Below the pieces are notes generated by a model. That model worked only from the letters and a program-made list of their open reading frames with translations, made no database searches and was not told the DNA's origin. A DNA stretch of 64,000 bases from NCBI GenBank assembly GCA_964508715.1, contig CAZDUX010000012.1, forward strand, positions 34,541 to 98,540, given 5' to 3'. Position 1 is the stretch's first letter, and every line of letters starts with the position of its first letter. Positions 7,708-16,376 of the stretch are shown piece by piece. Source of the DNA: JAKALX01 sp964508715. GTDB lineage: Bacteria > Chloroflexota > Dehalococcoidia > Tepidiformales > Tepidiformaceae. The position numbers were made by a program, and so were the translations under genes.

Positions 7708-8976
7708 TTGACTGCGCCCACACTCCCCGCCGAGGATGCCGCACTCAATCCCCCCGCCCGCGGCATCACTGCTCCCGGCCGCCCGCTCGCCGCCATGCGG
7801 CACCGCGATTTTCGCATCCTCCTCCTTAGCACCATGGCCCTCCAGGTCGGCTCCTGGGTACAGACCATCGGCCAGGGTTGGCTCGTCAAGAACGACCTCC
7901 ACGGCACTGCCACGCAGCTCGCGACAGTCGCCCTCCTTCGCGGTGCATCACTCGTCCTTCTCTCGCCTGTCGGCGGCTACCTCGCCGGCCGCTTCGAGCG
8001 GCGCAAACAGCTCGTCGGCTACACCGTCGGCAGTGCCAGCATCGCCGCCCTTCTCGCCGTCCTCGTTGGCACGGGCCGTATTGAGATCTGGATGGTCTAC
8101 GCCACCGCCGTCGTTGCCGGCGCCGTCGAAGCCCTCGCCGGCCCCATTCGCAACCTCCTCGTTTTCGACACCGTCGAAGAGTCCGACCTCACCAACGCCG
8201 TCGCCCTCAACGCGCTCGGCGGGAACGCCATGCGCGTCATCGGCCCCGCCATCGGTGGCGCACTCATCGCCCTCGTCGGCACCCAGGGAACGTTCCAGCT
8301 CCAGGCCGCGTGTCTCGTCCTCGCCGCCCTCCTCACCTGGCGCCTCTCCCCCAGTCACCCCGAACTCGGCGCACGCATGGGCATGTTCGAATCCATCGCC
8401 GGCGGCCTCGCCTATGTCTTCCGCGACCGGCGGATGCTCGTCATCGTCGCCATGGCCTTCCTCCCCAGCCTCCTCGTCTATCCCTACGTCACCTTTCTCC
8501 CCGTCTTCGCAACCGATGTCCTTCACAGCGGCGCGAGTGGCTACGGCTACCTCGCCGCCGCCGTTGGCCTCGGCTCCCTGCTCGGTGGCGCACTCGTCGC
8601 CGCCACCTCCGGCAACGAGCGCATGGGCCAGCGCATGCTCTGGGCCTGCCTCCTCTACTGCCTCTCTGTTGCCGGCTTCACCTTCATGGGGAACCTCTGG
8701 CTCGCTGTCGCCGCCCTCGCCGTCGCAGGTATCTTCCACAGCATCTACTCCGCCCTCAACGGCTCCCTCATGCAGATGAAAGCCGCCCCCGAATACCGCA
8801 GCCGCGTCGTCTCCCTTCAGACCATGACCTGGGGGATGACCCCCTTCGCCGGCCTCCTCATGGGTGCGATGATCGACCACTGGGGCGCTCCCCACGTCGT
8901 CTTCGTCTGGATGGCAGTGGCAGCCGCCCTCACCACGCTTATCCTTGTCTCATCGCGCGAAATGCGGCGGATCTAA
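7708..8976 (+). CDS. MFS transporter (MFS_3 / EntS-like)
   Basis: 422 residues with about 11-12 membrane segments and an N-terminal 'MRHRDFRILLLSTMALQVGSWVQTIGQGWLV' type opening that is typical of the MFS_3 exporters related to EntS. 'GRFERRKQL' near residue 92 is the cytoplasmic loop motif. TTG start at 7708 with a GGGAAGGG ribosome binding site 8-9 bases upstream. It is divergent from the tandem MFS pair and followed after 6 bases by the exonuclease gene, so the two may be co-transcribed. Substrate unknown; not closely related to the tandem pair. Confidence 0.85.
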   Translation: MTAPTLPAEDAALNPPARGITAPGRPLAAMRHRDFRILLLSTMALQVGSWVQTIGQGWLVKNDLHGTATQLATVALLRGASLVLLSPVGGYLAGRFERRKQLVGYTVGSASIAALLAVLVGTGRIEIWMVYATAVVAGAVEALAGPIRNLLVFDTVEESDLTNAVALNALGGNAMRVIGPAIGGALIALVGTQGTFQLQAACLVLAALLTWRLSPSHPELGARMGMFESIAGGLAYVFRDRRMLVIVAMAFLPSLLVYPYVTFLPVFATDVLHSGASGYGYLAAAVGLGSLLGGALVAATSGNERMGQRMLWACLLYCLSVAGFTFMGNLWLAVAALAVAGIFHSIYSALNGSLMQMKAAPEYRSRVVSLQTMTWGMTPFAGLLMGAMIDHWGAPHVVFVWMAVAAALTTLILVSSREMRRI

Positions 8977-8982
8977 ATCCCG

Positions 8983-9630
8983 ATGGAGCTTCGTTTGGCC
9001 GCCCTTCTCGAACTCCTCGCCACTGGCCTCCGCTACCTCGAACCCGATGGCCGCCTCACCGCGGATCCTGCCGGCCGCGACGCCTTCGATAGTGCCGCCT
9101 CCCTCTTCGTCGTCGACCTCGAGATGAGCGGCCCCAACGCCCAGGTGCACGAAGTCCTCGACGTCGGCGGCGTCCGCTGCACCCTCGCCGAGTCGTTCCC
9201 CGAAGAAGAGGCCTGGGGCATCCGCGTCAAGCCGAAACACATCGGCAACGCCGTCCCTGGCGCCCTCAAGGTCGTCGGTTACACCCCGAAGGAGTGGAAG
9301 AACGCCGTCGATCTCGAGCACGCCTTCGAACGCTTTGCCGCCCTTGGCCGCGACGCCGTCATCACCGGCTGGGGCATCGGCCAGGACATGGCGTTCCTCG
9401 CCGAATCGTTCCGCCGCCTCAACGAACCGTGGCCCTTCGCCCTCGTCGCCCTCGACGTCCAGCCCATCGCCCGCGCCATCCTCGGTGGCGGCCAGGTCGA
9501 CCGCTTCAACCTCGGCCATGTCGCCGACCGCCTCGGCATCGGCCGCATGGGCGAACACGGCGCCCTCGCCGACGCCTACGCCACCTACGACGTCCTCGTG
9601 AAGCTCGTGGAGCGCTCGCTCGAGGCGTAA
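8983..9630 (+). CDS. DEDD-family 3'-5' exonuclease (DnaQ/RNase T-like)
   Basis: 215 residues. Motif ExoI 'FVVDLEMSG' near residue 42 gives the DxE pair, 'GWGIGQDMAFL' near 129 the ExoII Asp, and 'HGALADAYATYDVL' near 192 the ExoIII HxAxxDA. This is the DEDDh nuclease set, so a metal-dependent 3'-5' exonuclease is well supported; whether DNA or RNA is the substrate is unknown. The ATG follows the MFS stop by 6 bases without a strong ribosome binding site, so translation may be coupled. It is convergent with, and directly abuts, the lipoprotein gene. Confidence 0.8.
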   Translation: MELRLAALLELLATGLRYLEPDGRLTADPAGRDAFDSAASLFVVDLEMSGPNAQVHEVLDVGGVRCTLAESFPEEEAWGIRVKPKHIGNAVPGALKVVGYTPKEWKNAVDLEHAFERFAALGRDAVITGWGIGQDMAFLAESFRRLNEPWPFALVALDVQPIARAILGGGQVDRFNLGHVADRLGIGRMGEHGALADAYATYDVLVKLVERSLEA

Positions 9631-10683
9631 TTAGTTCACGCGATAGCCGGTAACCCGCCACGCGTCGGCGCCCAGGACGATCGTCAGCACGTCCCCCTGA
9701 CAAGCTTCCCTTGGCATCGTCAGTCGCAGATGGCCGGAGGCGAGGTCACCGGTAGCGCGGACTTCGACGAAGCCGGTCCGGGCACTGACGCCCTGCTCGA
9801 TGCCCACGATACCGGCGAAGATGCGCGCCGTCGGGATGGGCTCTTTGCCTCCCGGCAACGTCCCGGGTGCCGGGATGATGTTCAACGCAACCTCAGCCGG
9901 GCACTCGCCGCGAGATGGGATAGCTTCGAGCGACGAGGCCGGCGCCGGCGCGAAGAGCCAGCTTTCGCGAACCGATTCAGGAGGCTCGTCTTCGGGTCGC
10001 CACGGCAGGAATACGCCGGGCGACAACCCTGAGTCTTCCGGGTATGGCATGGACCCGACGACGGAGGGCAGAGACTGGTCCTCGGAGGTGTTCCCGAACT
10101 GTAGTCCGTTCACCCTCCATCCCACGGGCGTAGCTGTCAGCCGAACGTGAGCGGCCCCCTCGAAATAGACAATCGCCACCTCCCTGCAACCTGGCTGGCT
10201 CTGCGTGCCGGGACAGTGGAAGCCGACGACGCGGGGCGTGCCGAAACCGCGGTTGAGTCCGTGCCCACCCTCCAGGATGGCGTTCCGCAGCGCTGGGAGG
10301 ATGCTGGTTTCGACGGTTCCGCCGTCGGATTGCAGGCGGTGGATGCGAACACCCTGGCGAATCTCTCCCGGACTTGCCCCCTGGCATAACGGATACGGGC
10401 CGCCAGCACCCCCGGGACTGGGCCCCGGGCATGTGAAGCTGGACTTCTGCGTGAGAGTTTCGAGAGCGTCGAAGTTGGTGGCCCACATGTTCTGTTGCAG
10501 CGCGAGGGCGGTAGCGCAAAGGTCTTTGGCCACCGGACATTCCGTGTTCGCTGTCGGCATTTCCGCGGGCGCGGACGTCCCCGGCGCGCTCGTGGTCCGA
10601 ACTCCGGGACTCCCGTCGTCCGACCCACAGGCCACCATGGCCAGGCCGGCCAACCAAAGCACACCGAACATACCAGGCCGCAT
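9631..10683 (-). CDS. Hypothetical secreted lipoprotein
   Basis: About 350 residues with a lipoprotein signal: MRPG, a hydrophobic core 'FGVLWLAGLAMVAC' and then GSDDG. The lipobox is not fully canonical (Met at -3). No known domain recognised. Cysteine pairs in 'TECPVAKDLC', 'FTCPGPSP' and 'FHCPGTQSQPGC' suggest disulfides outside the membrane. An upstream in-frame ATG at 10767 exists, but the ATG at 10683 gives a proper signal peptide and has GGAAGAG before it. Its stop touches the stop of the exonuclease gene. Confidence 0.65.
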   Translation of the reverse strand: MRPGMFGVLWLAGLAMVACGSDDGSPGVRTTSAPGTSAPAEMPTANTECPVAKDLCATALALQQNMWATNFDALETLTQKSSFTCPGPSPGGAGGPYPLCQGASPGEIRQGVRIHRLQSDGGTVETSILPALRNAILEGGHGLNRGFGTPRVVGFHCPGTQSQPGCREVAIVYFEGAAHVRLTATPVGWRVNGLQFGNTSEDQSLPSVVGSMPYPEDSGLSPGVFLPWRPEDEPPESVRESWLFAPAPASSLEAIPSRGECPAEVALNIIPAPGTLPGGKEPIPTARIFAGIVGIEQGVSARTGFVEVRATGDLASGHLRLTMPREACQGDVLTIVLGADAWRVTGYRVN

Positions 10684-10851
10684 ACTCTTCCAACGTCCCC
10701 CGGATTCAGTTGGTTCCCTCGCAAACTTGAGCATCCGCTCTCCAATCCCATCATTCCCGTCACTCATTGCTCGCTGCTCATCGGTCGCACCAATTTCATC
10801 AGCACGTGGCGCTCATCACCCATTGCGCACTCGGCTGCCCAACCCTCGATC

Positions 10852-10880
10852 TTGACATCCCCTTAGCCGCCGCCTAACGA
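10852..10880 (+). promoter_or_regulatory. Promoter of the riboflavin operon
   Basis: TTGACA at 10852-10857, a 17-base spacer and TAACGA (or TAACGAT) at 10875. The predicted transcription start near 10887 lies immediately before the FMN riboswitch. Confidence 0.65.
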
Positions 10881-10890
10881 TACACATGAT

Positions 10891-11020
<130 letters not shown>

Positions 11021-11151
11021 ACTGCGATACGCGTGACCGCGATGGCCACGTGGCGCTGCGTGATCGCATCCTTCTTCCGCTCCCTTGGCTCGTCATCACA
11101 CGAGAAGGAAGCGAACAATGTTACGATTCGGTTGGTTGCCCCCTGCGGGCC

Positions 11152-11180
11152 GCGGCCGCTCCCACAAAAGGGAGGGCCGC
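11152..11180 (+). promoter_or_regulatory. Hairpin sequestering the ribE ribosome binding site
   Basis: GCGGCC-g-CTCCC / GGGAG-GGCCGC with an ACAAAA loop forms an 11-bp stem with one bulge. Its 3' arm contains the GGGAGG of ribE (9 bases before the GTG). The same CTCCC can instead pair with GGGAG at 11011-11015 in the last helix strand of the riboswitch, giving a plausible ON/OFF switch. Pairing is read by eye. Confidence 0.65.
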
Positions 11181-11184
11181 TAGC

Positions 11185-11787
11185 GTGTTCACCGGAATCA
11201 TCGAAGAAGTCGGCACCGTCACCGAGGCGGGCGAAGGCACCCTTCGCATCCATGCCCCCCTCGTCCTCGCCGATAGCAAGCTCGGCGACTCCATCGCCAT
11301 CAACGGTGTCGACCTCACCGTCGCCGAAATGGACGGCGGCCGCCAGCACTTCTTCGCCAACCTCATGCCCGAAACCTACCGGCGCTCCAACCTCGGCGAA
11401 CTCCAGCCCGGCGACAGGGTCAACCTCGAACGCAGCGTCCGCCCAAACGACCGCCTCAGCGGCCACATCGTCCGCGGCGTCGTCGAAGGTGTCGGCTCCA
11501 TCCACTCCTTCACCCCCGAGGGCGATGCGCTCATCTGCCGCGTCCTCGCCCCCGCCGACCTCCTCCGCTCGATGGTCGTCAAGGGCCCCGTCTGTATCGA
11601 TGGCATCAGCCTCACCATCGTCGCCAAAGACGAGGAGAGCTTTAGCGTCTCGCTCGTCCAGTACACCCAGGAAAACACCAACCTCGTCGCACGCAAACCC
11701 GGCGATCACGTGAACCTGGAGACCGACATCATCGCCCGCTACGTCCAGCAATACGTCAGCGAAATACTTGGGGGACAAACCAGGTGA
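11185..11787 (+). CDS. ribE: Riboflavin synthase, alpha subunit type
   Basis: 200 residues. The GTG at 11185 begins VFTGIIEEVG, the canonical riboflavin synthase start, so the longer open frame upstream is not used. Two homologous lumazine-binding barrels are visible, residues about 1-95 and 97-190; 'GVDLTV' and 'GISLTIV' are matching positions in the two repeats. It dismutates two 6,7-dimethyl-8-ribityllumazine molecules to riboflavin and a pyrimidine. GGGAGG sits 9 bases upstream inside the regulatory hairpin. The stop overlaps the ribBA GTG by 4 bases. Confidence 0.95.
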   Translation: MFTGIIEEVGTVTEAGEGTLRIHAPLVLADSKLGDSIAINGVDLTVAEMDGGRQHFFANLMPETYRRSNLGELQPGDRVNLERSVRPNDRLSGHIVRGVVEGVGSIHSFTPEGDALICRVLAPADLLRSMVVKGPVCIDGISLTIVAKDEESFSVSLVQYTQENTNLVARKPGDHVNLETDIIARYVQQYVSEILGGQTR

Positions 11788-13028
11788 CCACCGCCACCGA
11801 AAAGGAAAACATCATCTGCACCGTGCCAGAGGCGATCGAAGAGTATCGCCACGGCCGGTTCGTCATCATCACCGACGATGAGGGCCGCGAAAACGAGGGC
11901 GACCTCACCATTGCCGCCCAGTTCGTCACCCCCGAGGCCATCAACTTCATGGCCAAGTACGGCCGCGGCCTCGTCTGCGTTTCCCTCACCGAAGAGCGCG
12001 TCGCCGAGCTCAAGCTCCCGATGATGGTCGACGAGAACGACTCGCACTTCGGCACCCCGTTTACCGTCTCCGTTGAAGCCCGCTCCGGCGTCTCCACCGG
12101 CATCTCCGCACCCGATCGGGCTCGCACCGTCCAGGTCCTCATCGACCCCGCCAGTGGCCCCGACGATATCGTCCGCCCCGGCCACATGTTCCCGCTCCGC
12201 GCCCGCAAGGGTGGAGTCCTCGTCCGCGCCGGCCAGACTGAGGCCAGCGTCGATCTCGCCCGCCTCGCCGGCCTTTATCCTGCCGCCGTCATCTGTGAAA
12301 TCATGAAGATGGACGGTGAAATGGCGCGCATGCCCGATCTCAAGCGCTTCGCCCGCCGCCACGGCCTCAAGATCCTCACCACCAACGACCTCATCAAGTG
12401 GCGCCTCCGCAACGAGCGCCTCGTCCACCGCGTCGCCGAAACCCGTCTTCCCACCCCCAACGGCGAAATGATGATCCTCGCCTACCGCACCGATAACGAT
12501 CCTGCCGAGCACGTCGCCGTCGTCAAGGGACCCATCGACCCCGACCAGCCCATCCTCGTCCGTGTCCACGACCAGTGCGTCACCGGCGACGTCTTCGATT
12601 CCATGCGTTGCGATTGCGGCGAGCAGAAAGACCGCGCCCTCCAGATGATCGGCGAGCAGGGCGGCGTCTTCCTCTACATGCGCCAGGAAGGCCGCGGCAT
12701 CGGCCTCCACAACAAGCTCCGTGCCTACGAACTCCAGGACCAGGGCATGGATACCGTCGACGCCAACCTCGCCCTTGGCTTCCCCGCCGACCGGCGCGAC
12801 TACGGCATCGGTATGCAGATCCTTGCCGACATCGGCGTCAAGAAGATGCGCCTCATCACCAACAACCCGGCCAAGCGGGCAGGCCTCGAAGCCTATGGCC
12901 TCGAAGTCGTGGAGCGTATCCCCATCGAAACCACCCCAAACCAGTTCAACATCCGCTACCTGGATACGAAGCGCCGCCGCATGGGCCACCTCCTCGATGG
13001 CCTCGAGGCACTCAGCGGAGGCAAGTGA
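11784..13028 (+). CDS. ribBA: Bifunctional DHBP synthase / GTP cyclohydrolase II
   Basis: 414 residues. N-terminal RibB domain (about 1-205): 'DDEGRENEGD' metal/active-site acidic loop, 'RPGHMFPLRA' and 'EIMKMDGEMAR'. C-terminal RibA domain (about 210-410): 'DVFDSMRCDCGEQ' zinc-binding Cys set and 'RQEGRGIGL' catalytic loop. It makes dihydroxybutanone phosphate from ribulose 5-phosphate and opens GTP, the two branches that feed riboflavin. The GTG start overlaps the ribE stop (GTGA), so translation is coupled. Confidence 0.95.
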   Translation: MTTATEKENIICTVPEAIEEYRHGRFVIITDDEGRENEGDLTIAAQFVTPEAINFMAKYGRGLVCVSLTEERVAELKLPMMVDENDSHFGTPFTVSVEARSGVSTGISAPDRARTVQVLIDPASGPDDIVRPGHMFPLRARKGGVLVRAGQTEASVDLARLAGLYPAAVICEIMKMDGEMARMPDLKRFARRHGLKILTTNDLIKWRLRNERLVHRVAETRLPTPNGEMMILAYRTDNDPAEHVAVVKGPIDPDQPILVRVHDQCVTGDVFDSMRCDCGEQKDRALQMIGEQGGVFLYMRQEGRGIGLHNKLRAYELQDQGMDTVDANLALGFPADRRDYGIGMQILADIGVKKMRLITNNPAKRAGLEAYGLEVVERIPIETTPNQFNIRYLDTKRRRMGHLLDGLEALSGGK

Positions 13029-13031
13029 TCA

Positions 13032-13496
13032 ATGCCCGAACTGCAGGGGTCGGTCGATGGCGCCGGGCTCCGAATCTGCGTCGTCGTCGCGCGCTGGAAT
13101 GAGTTCGTTACCCGCAAGCTCCTCGAAGGTGCCCTCGCAACCCTCGCCGAGAGCGGCGTCGCGGCTGACGATGCCGCCGTCGCCTGGGTCCCCGGCGCCT
13201 TCGAGGTCGGCACGGCTGCCAGGTGGGCTGCCGACTCCGGCAGATTCGACGCGATCATCTGCCTTGGCGCAGTAATTCGTGGCGAAACCGCTCATTTCGA
13301 ATATGTCGCCGGCGGCGCCACTGAAAGTATCCGAGAGATCTCCCAGTGCACGGGCGTTCCGGTTATCTTTGGTGTCCTGACCGTCGATTCTGTCGAACAG
13401 GCCCTCGCACGGGCCGGCGGCAAGGACGGCCACAAAGGCTCCGAAGCCGCACTCGGCGCCATCGAAATGGCGAACCTGCGGAGGCTCCTCACATGA
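13032..13496 (+). CDS. ribH: 6,7-dimethyl-8-ribityllumazine synthase
   Basis: 154 residues with the lumazine synthase landmarks: 'ARWNEFVTRKLLEGAL' at the N-terminus, 'WVPGAFEV' near residue 52, 'CLGAVIRGETAHFEYV' near 80 with the catalytic His, and 'FGVLTVDSVEQALARAG' near 112. It condenses dihydroxybutanone phosphate with the diaminouracil made by the RibA branch. Starts 3 bases after the ribBA stop; its stop overlaps the ATG of the next gene (ATGA). Confidence 0.95.
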   Translation: MPELQGSVDGAGLRICVVVARWNEFVTRKLLEGALATLAESGVAADDAAVAWVPGAFEVGTAARWAADSGRFDAIICLGAVIRGETAHFEYVAGGATESIREISQCTGVPVIFGVLTVDSVEQALARAGGKDGHKGSEAALGAIEMANLRRLLT

Positions 13497-13918
13497 CCCC
13501 TCATGCCGACTGGTCACCACTCTCCGATCACATCGCCCTCGCCAGCGCCGGCGACCACTTCCGTTTCATCGCCGGCGCCGCCCTGGGGTTGGCCTGCGGC
13601 ATGGGCGCAGCAGGAATGTGGCTCGAAATCGATCCGCTCGCCGGCCTCGTTGGCACCATGCTCCTGCTCTTCGCCCCGATAACGATCGTTGGCTTTCTCG
13701 CGCCGGCACGCTGGAGTAATAGCAGGCGCGAAGCCCTCGCGGCCGCAACCGCCATACCTGCATCCCTTGGGGCCTGGGTGCAGGCGGCGCGCTATTTCGG
13801 CGATAACCTGCCCGAGCTATGGGTATGGGCGGCCTCGTTCGTCCTCATCGTCATAATCCTTGGCGCATTCGAGACCATCGTCGCCACCGAGTTCACCCGC
13901 ATCATCGCCGGTGATTGA
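13493..13918 (+). CDS. Small membrane protein coupled to the riboflavin operon
   Basis: 141 residues starting at the ATG that overlaps the ribH stop. Four hydrophobic segments are visible (about 26-45, 50-68, 78-97 and 110-130). No domain recognised. The overlap with ribH argues that it is translated from the riboflavin mRNA, but a role in flavin metabolism or transport is only inference; it does not look like a RibU or RibM riboflavin importer by eye. Confidence 0.65.
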   Translation: MTPHADWSPLSDHIALASAGDHFRFIAGAALGLACGMGAAGMWLEIDPLAGLVGTMLLLFAPITIVGFLAPARWSNSRREALAAATAIPASLGAWVQAARYFGDNLPELWVWAASFVLIVIILGAFETIVATEFTRIIAGD

Positions 13919-13945
13919 CGCCAGAGGATAGGTGCCCCGCCAGCC

Positions 13946-14761
13946 TTACGGGTGTGTGATCTTCTCGATCCGGTACTGGATCGAGCCCGAAGGTACCGAC
14001 ACTTCCACCTCTTCGCCCACTCGCCGCCCGAGGAGCTGCTTACCCACCGGTGATTCCACCGAGATCTTCTTCTCTCGTGCGTTCGCCTCGCGGCCGCCCA
14101 CCAGCGTGAATGTCTCTTTCTGTTCCGGCCGGTCGAGCCGCGTCACTGTCACCTGCGACCCCATCGCCGAGAGGTCTTCCGCTGTCCGCTCGACAACAAC
14201 CGCTCGCTTCAGCTCCGCCTCGAGCTGCTTGATCTGACCGTCGATCATCGCCAGCTCTTCACGCGCCGCCTGTAGCGGCGCGTTCTCGCGGAAGTCCTTG
14301 TCCTCGCGCGCGGTCGCAATGGCCCGCAGCACATCTGGCCGTCTCCCCTGCAGCTCCGCGAGCTTCGCTGTTCGTGCCTCCAGCCCATCCCGTGTCATCT
14401 CCACGGGCGCCTCTTCCACCCGCACCTGCTGCGCGCTGCTCGCGCTCCGCCCGCCAGACCGCCGTACCCGGATATGGATTCCGAAGTTCTCGCTCGCGTA
14501 CCCCTTCTTGCGAATGAACTGGAAGTACTGCTTGAGCGCCGTCACCCGCTCCTGCGCATTGGGGTCCGATGACCGGATCTGCGACTCCGCAAAAAGCTCC
14601 ACGCGGCTTCCGCTCAGGCTCATGATGAGCGTCTGCTCCCCGAAGTGCTCCACGCAACGCCGGATATAGGCCTCCTGCGCATGCTGCTGGTCCGGCTTCA
14701 ACGACGCTATGTACTCACGCGCCGCAAAGGCGAGCGTGATCTGGGAGTATTCCTGGGTCAT
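13946..14761 (-). CDS. GreA/GreB-type transcription factor with an extra N-terminal domain
   Basis: 271 residues, whereas GreA is about 158. Residues 1-105 form an additional helical domain ('AFAAREYIASLKPDQQHAQEA' region, 'QYFQFIRKKGYAS') that resembles the SAM-like core-binding fold of tyrosine recombinases. Residues about 122-190 are the Gre coiled coil; 'DKDFRENAP' (Asp156, Glu159) matches the acidic tip that places Mg2+ in the RNA polymerase secondary channel. Residues about 198-270 are the FKBP-like GreA C-terminal domain ('GSQVTVTRLD', 'ISVESPVGKQLLGRRVGEEVEV'). Likely stimulates transcript cleavage or otherwise acts on RNA polymerase; the role of the added domain is unknown. Confidence 0.8.
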   Translation of the reverse strand: MTQEYSQITLAFAAREYIASLKPDQQHAQEAYIRRCVEHFGEQTLIMSLSGSRVELFAESQIRSSDPNAQERVTALKQYFQFIRKKGYASENFGIHIRVRRSGGRSASSAQQVRVEEAPVEMTRDGLEARTAKLAELQGRRPDVLRAIATAREDKDFRENAPLQAAREELAMIDGQIKQLEAELKRAVVVERTAEDLSAMGSQVTVTRLDRPEQKETFTLVGGREANAREKKISVESPVGKQLLGRRVGEEVEVSVPSGSIQYRIEKITHP

Positions 14762-14804
14762 GATCAGAAGATAGCACCCATCGCGTCATTGCGCCGGAGC
14801 AACC

Positions 14805-15518
14805 GTGAATCTCCAGTGGGATCACCTCCCCGGACTCTTTCCCGCGTTCCCCTCCCCCGAACGCTGGCTCCCCCTGCTCGCCCGGCATCTCGCCATCGTC
14901 GAATCCGCCCGCGAGCGCGCTCGCTCCACCTCTGTCCGCCCCGAAGATGCCATCCGCCGCAACTACGCCGAGTCCCTCGAGATCCTCCGCATCGCCGAAG
15001 GGAGCAACGGCTCCCCCTTTGCAACCATCGCTGATGTCGGCTCAGGTGGCGGTTACCCCGGCATCGTCATCGCCGCTGTCCGCCCCGGCTCCGCTGTCCA
15101 CCTCATCGAACCGCTTCAGAAACGTGCCCGGCTCCTCCAGGAGATGGCCGAATCGCTGGGCCTCGATAATGTCACCGTCCATCCAATCCGTGCCGAAGAC
15201 GCTGGCCACGGCCCCCTCCGCGATTCCCTCGCGCTCGTCACCGCCCGTGCCCTCGCCGAACTCCGTGAGCTCATCGAATACACGGCCCCGCTCGCTGCCC
15301 CTGGTGCGCTCCTCGCTCTCCCCAAGGGCTCGGACCTCGATACCGAGCTACGGCGAGCTGCCCATGCCATCTCCGAACTCGCCCTCGAATCCATCGCCAT
15401 CATCCCGATGCGGCCGGAGATAAGCGAGACCCTTCGCTTGTCGCTCTTTCGCAAAGAGCGTCCAACCCTTGCGCGCTATCCTCGCCGTGCCGGTCTCCCC
15501 GCGAAACGCCCCCTCTAA
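14805..15518 (+). CDS. rsmG: 16S rRNA (guanine527-N7)-methyltransferase
   Basis: 237 residues. 'ADVGSGGGYPGIVIAAV' near residue 78 is the S-adenosylmethionine loop of the GidB/RsmG family, followed by 'VHLIEPLQKRARLLQEMAE' and 'VTARALAELRELIEY'. Methylates G527 of 16S rRNA. GTG start with GGAGC 4 bases upstream; it is divergent from the Gre-type gene. Not adjacent to gidA/mnmG or parAB, its common partners in other bacteria. Confidence 0.92.
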   Translation: MNLQWDHLPGLFPAFPSPERWLPLLARHLAIVESARERARSTSVRPEDAIRRNYAESLEILRIAEGSNGSPFATIADVGSGGGYPGIVIAAVRPGSAVHLIEPLQKRARLLQEMAESLGLDNVTVHPIRAEDAGHGPLRDSLALVTARALAELRELIEYTAPLAAPGALLALPKGSDLDTELRRAAHAISELALESIAIIPMRPEISETLRLSLFRKERPTLARYPRRAGLPAKRPL

Positions 15519-15550
15519 ATGGCCGAAGAAACGTTGAAAAGCCTACGCGC

Positions 15551-15580
15551 TTATCTACCTCTTGCTACGTGTGCTATAGT
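15551..15580 (+). promoter_or_regulatory. Extended -10 promoter before the YIP1-type gene
   Basis: TGCTATAGT (extended -10, TATAGT at 15575-15580) lies about 80 bases before the TTG start at 15662; the -35 is weak. The gene has its own terminator downstream, so it seems to be a single-gene unit. Confidence 0.45.
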
Positions 15581-15661
15581 GCGCCCGATCACCGGGAGAG
15601 GCTCATATTAACCTGTCCCAACGCCCTTCGGGGCGGCCCCCCGGGAACGCAGGAGGCTATT

Positions 15662-16267
15662 TTGGATCCGAACCTCATCCTCAACCGCGTCATGCGCCTT
15701 GCACGGCTCGATACCACGGTCTTCGACGAGGTTCGTGACGACCAGCGCGAGACCCTCCCCGCGGTCATCGTCGCTGTCGTCGCTGCCTTCCTTGCCGGCC
15801 TCGGCGCCTTCCTCTGGACGCAGATAGTCCCCGATAACACCTACGGAAAACTCGACAACTCCTTCGTCAACCAGTTCATCCTCGGTTCGATCTTCCTCGC
15901 CGTGATGTATGGCGTCGCAGCACTCGTCGCCTATGTCGTCCTCGCCCAGATGTACAAGGTCCAGGCCGACCTCCAGGCGATCATCCGCACCATGGGCTAC
16001 GCCGCGATCCCCCTCGCAGCCTCCCTCCTCATGCTCCTTCCGATCGTCTTCCCGGTCTTTGCGATCGTTCCCATGGCAGCCCTTTTCGTGATGATGATCT
16101 ACGCCCTCCAGTCCGCTACGGGGGCCGATTCCAACCAGGTCGTCATGTCCGCTCTCATCGGCTTCGCCGTCATGGTCCTCGTGTGCGGTCTCATCGCCGT
16201 CTCCACCGACCTTGGCAAGGCCCCCATGGGTGCAGGTATCTTCGGTATCCTCTTCGACCTGAACTAA
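15662..16267 (+). CDS. YIP1-family membrane protein
   Basis: 201 residues with about five hydrophobic segments (about 44-64, 82-108, 118-145, 150-165, 175-195). The arrangement with an N-terminal cytosolic helix and an alpha-helical bundle fits the Yip1 domain family, whose bacterial role is unknown. TTG start with a GGAGG 5 bases upstream. The Gly-rich UTR upstream keeps the frame open, but the spacing makes 15662 the clear start. A strong terminator follows. Confidence 0.75.
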   Translation: MDPNLILNRVMRLARLDTTVFDEVRDDQRETLPAVIVAVVAAFLAGLGAFLWTQIVPDNTYGKLDNSFVNQFILGSIFLAVMYGVAALVAYVVLAQMYKVQADLQAIIRTMGYAAIPLAASLLMLLPIVFPVFAIVPMAALFVMMIYALQSATGADSNQVVMSALIGFAVMVLVCGLIAVSTDLGKAPMGAGIFGILFDLN

Positions 16268-16289
16268 CGCCTCACTGGCACCACCGGTC

Positions 16290-16331
16290 AAGCGGCCCCG
16301 GCCTTCAAGGCGCGGGGCCGCTTGTATTTTT
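16290..16331 (+). terminator. Rho-independent terminator after the YIP1-type gene
   Basis: AAGCGGCCCCG ... CGGGGCCGCTT is an 11-bp perfect stem with an internal GCCT/AGGC helix, followed by GTATTTTTT. Textbook intrinsic terminator on the plus strand. Confidence 0.9.
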
Positions 16332-16376
16332 TCGTTCCCCGTGGACGAACCGGGCGCTACGCTGTCCCCTTCCGCC

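Noticed and set aside
11739..12989. Long minus-strand open frame opposite ribBA
   Set aside because: Acidic shadow frame created by codon bias; the plus strand is unmistakably ribBA.
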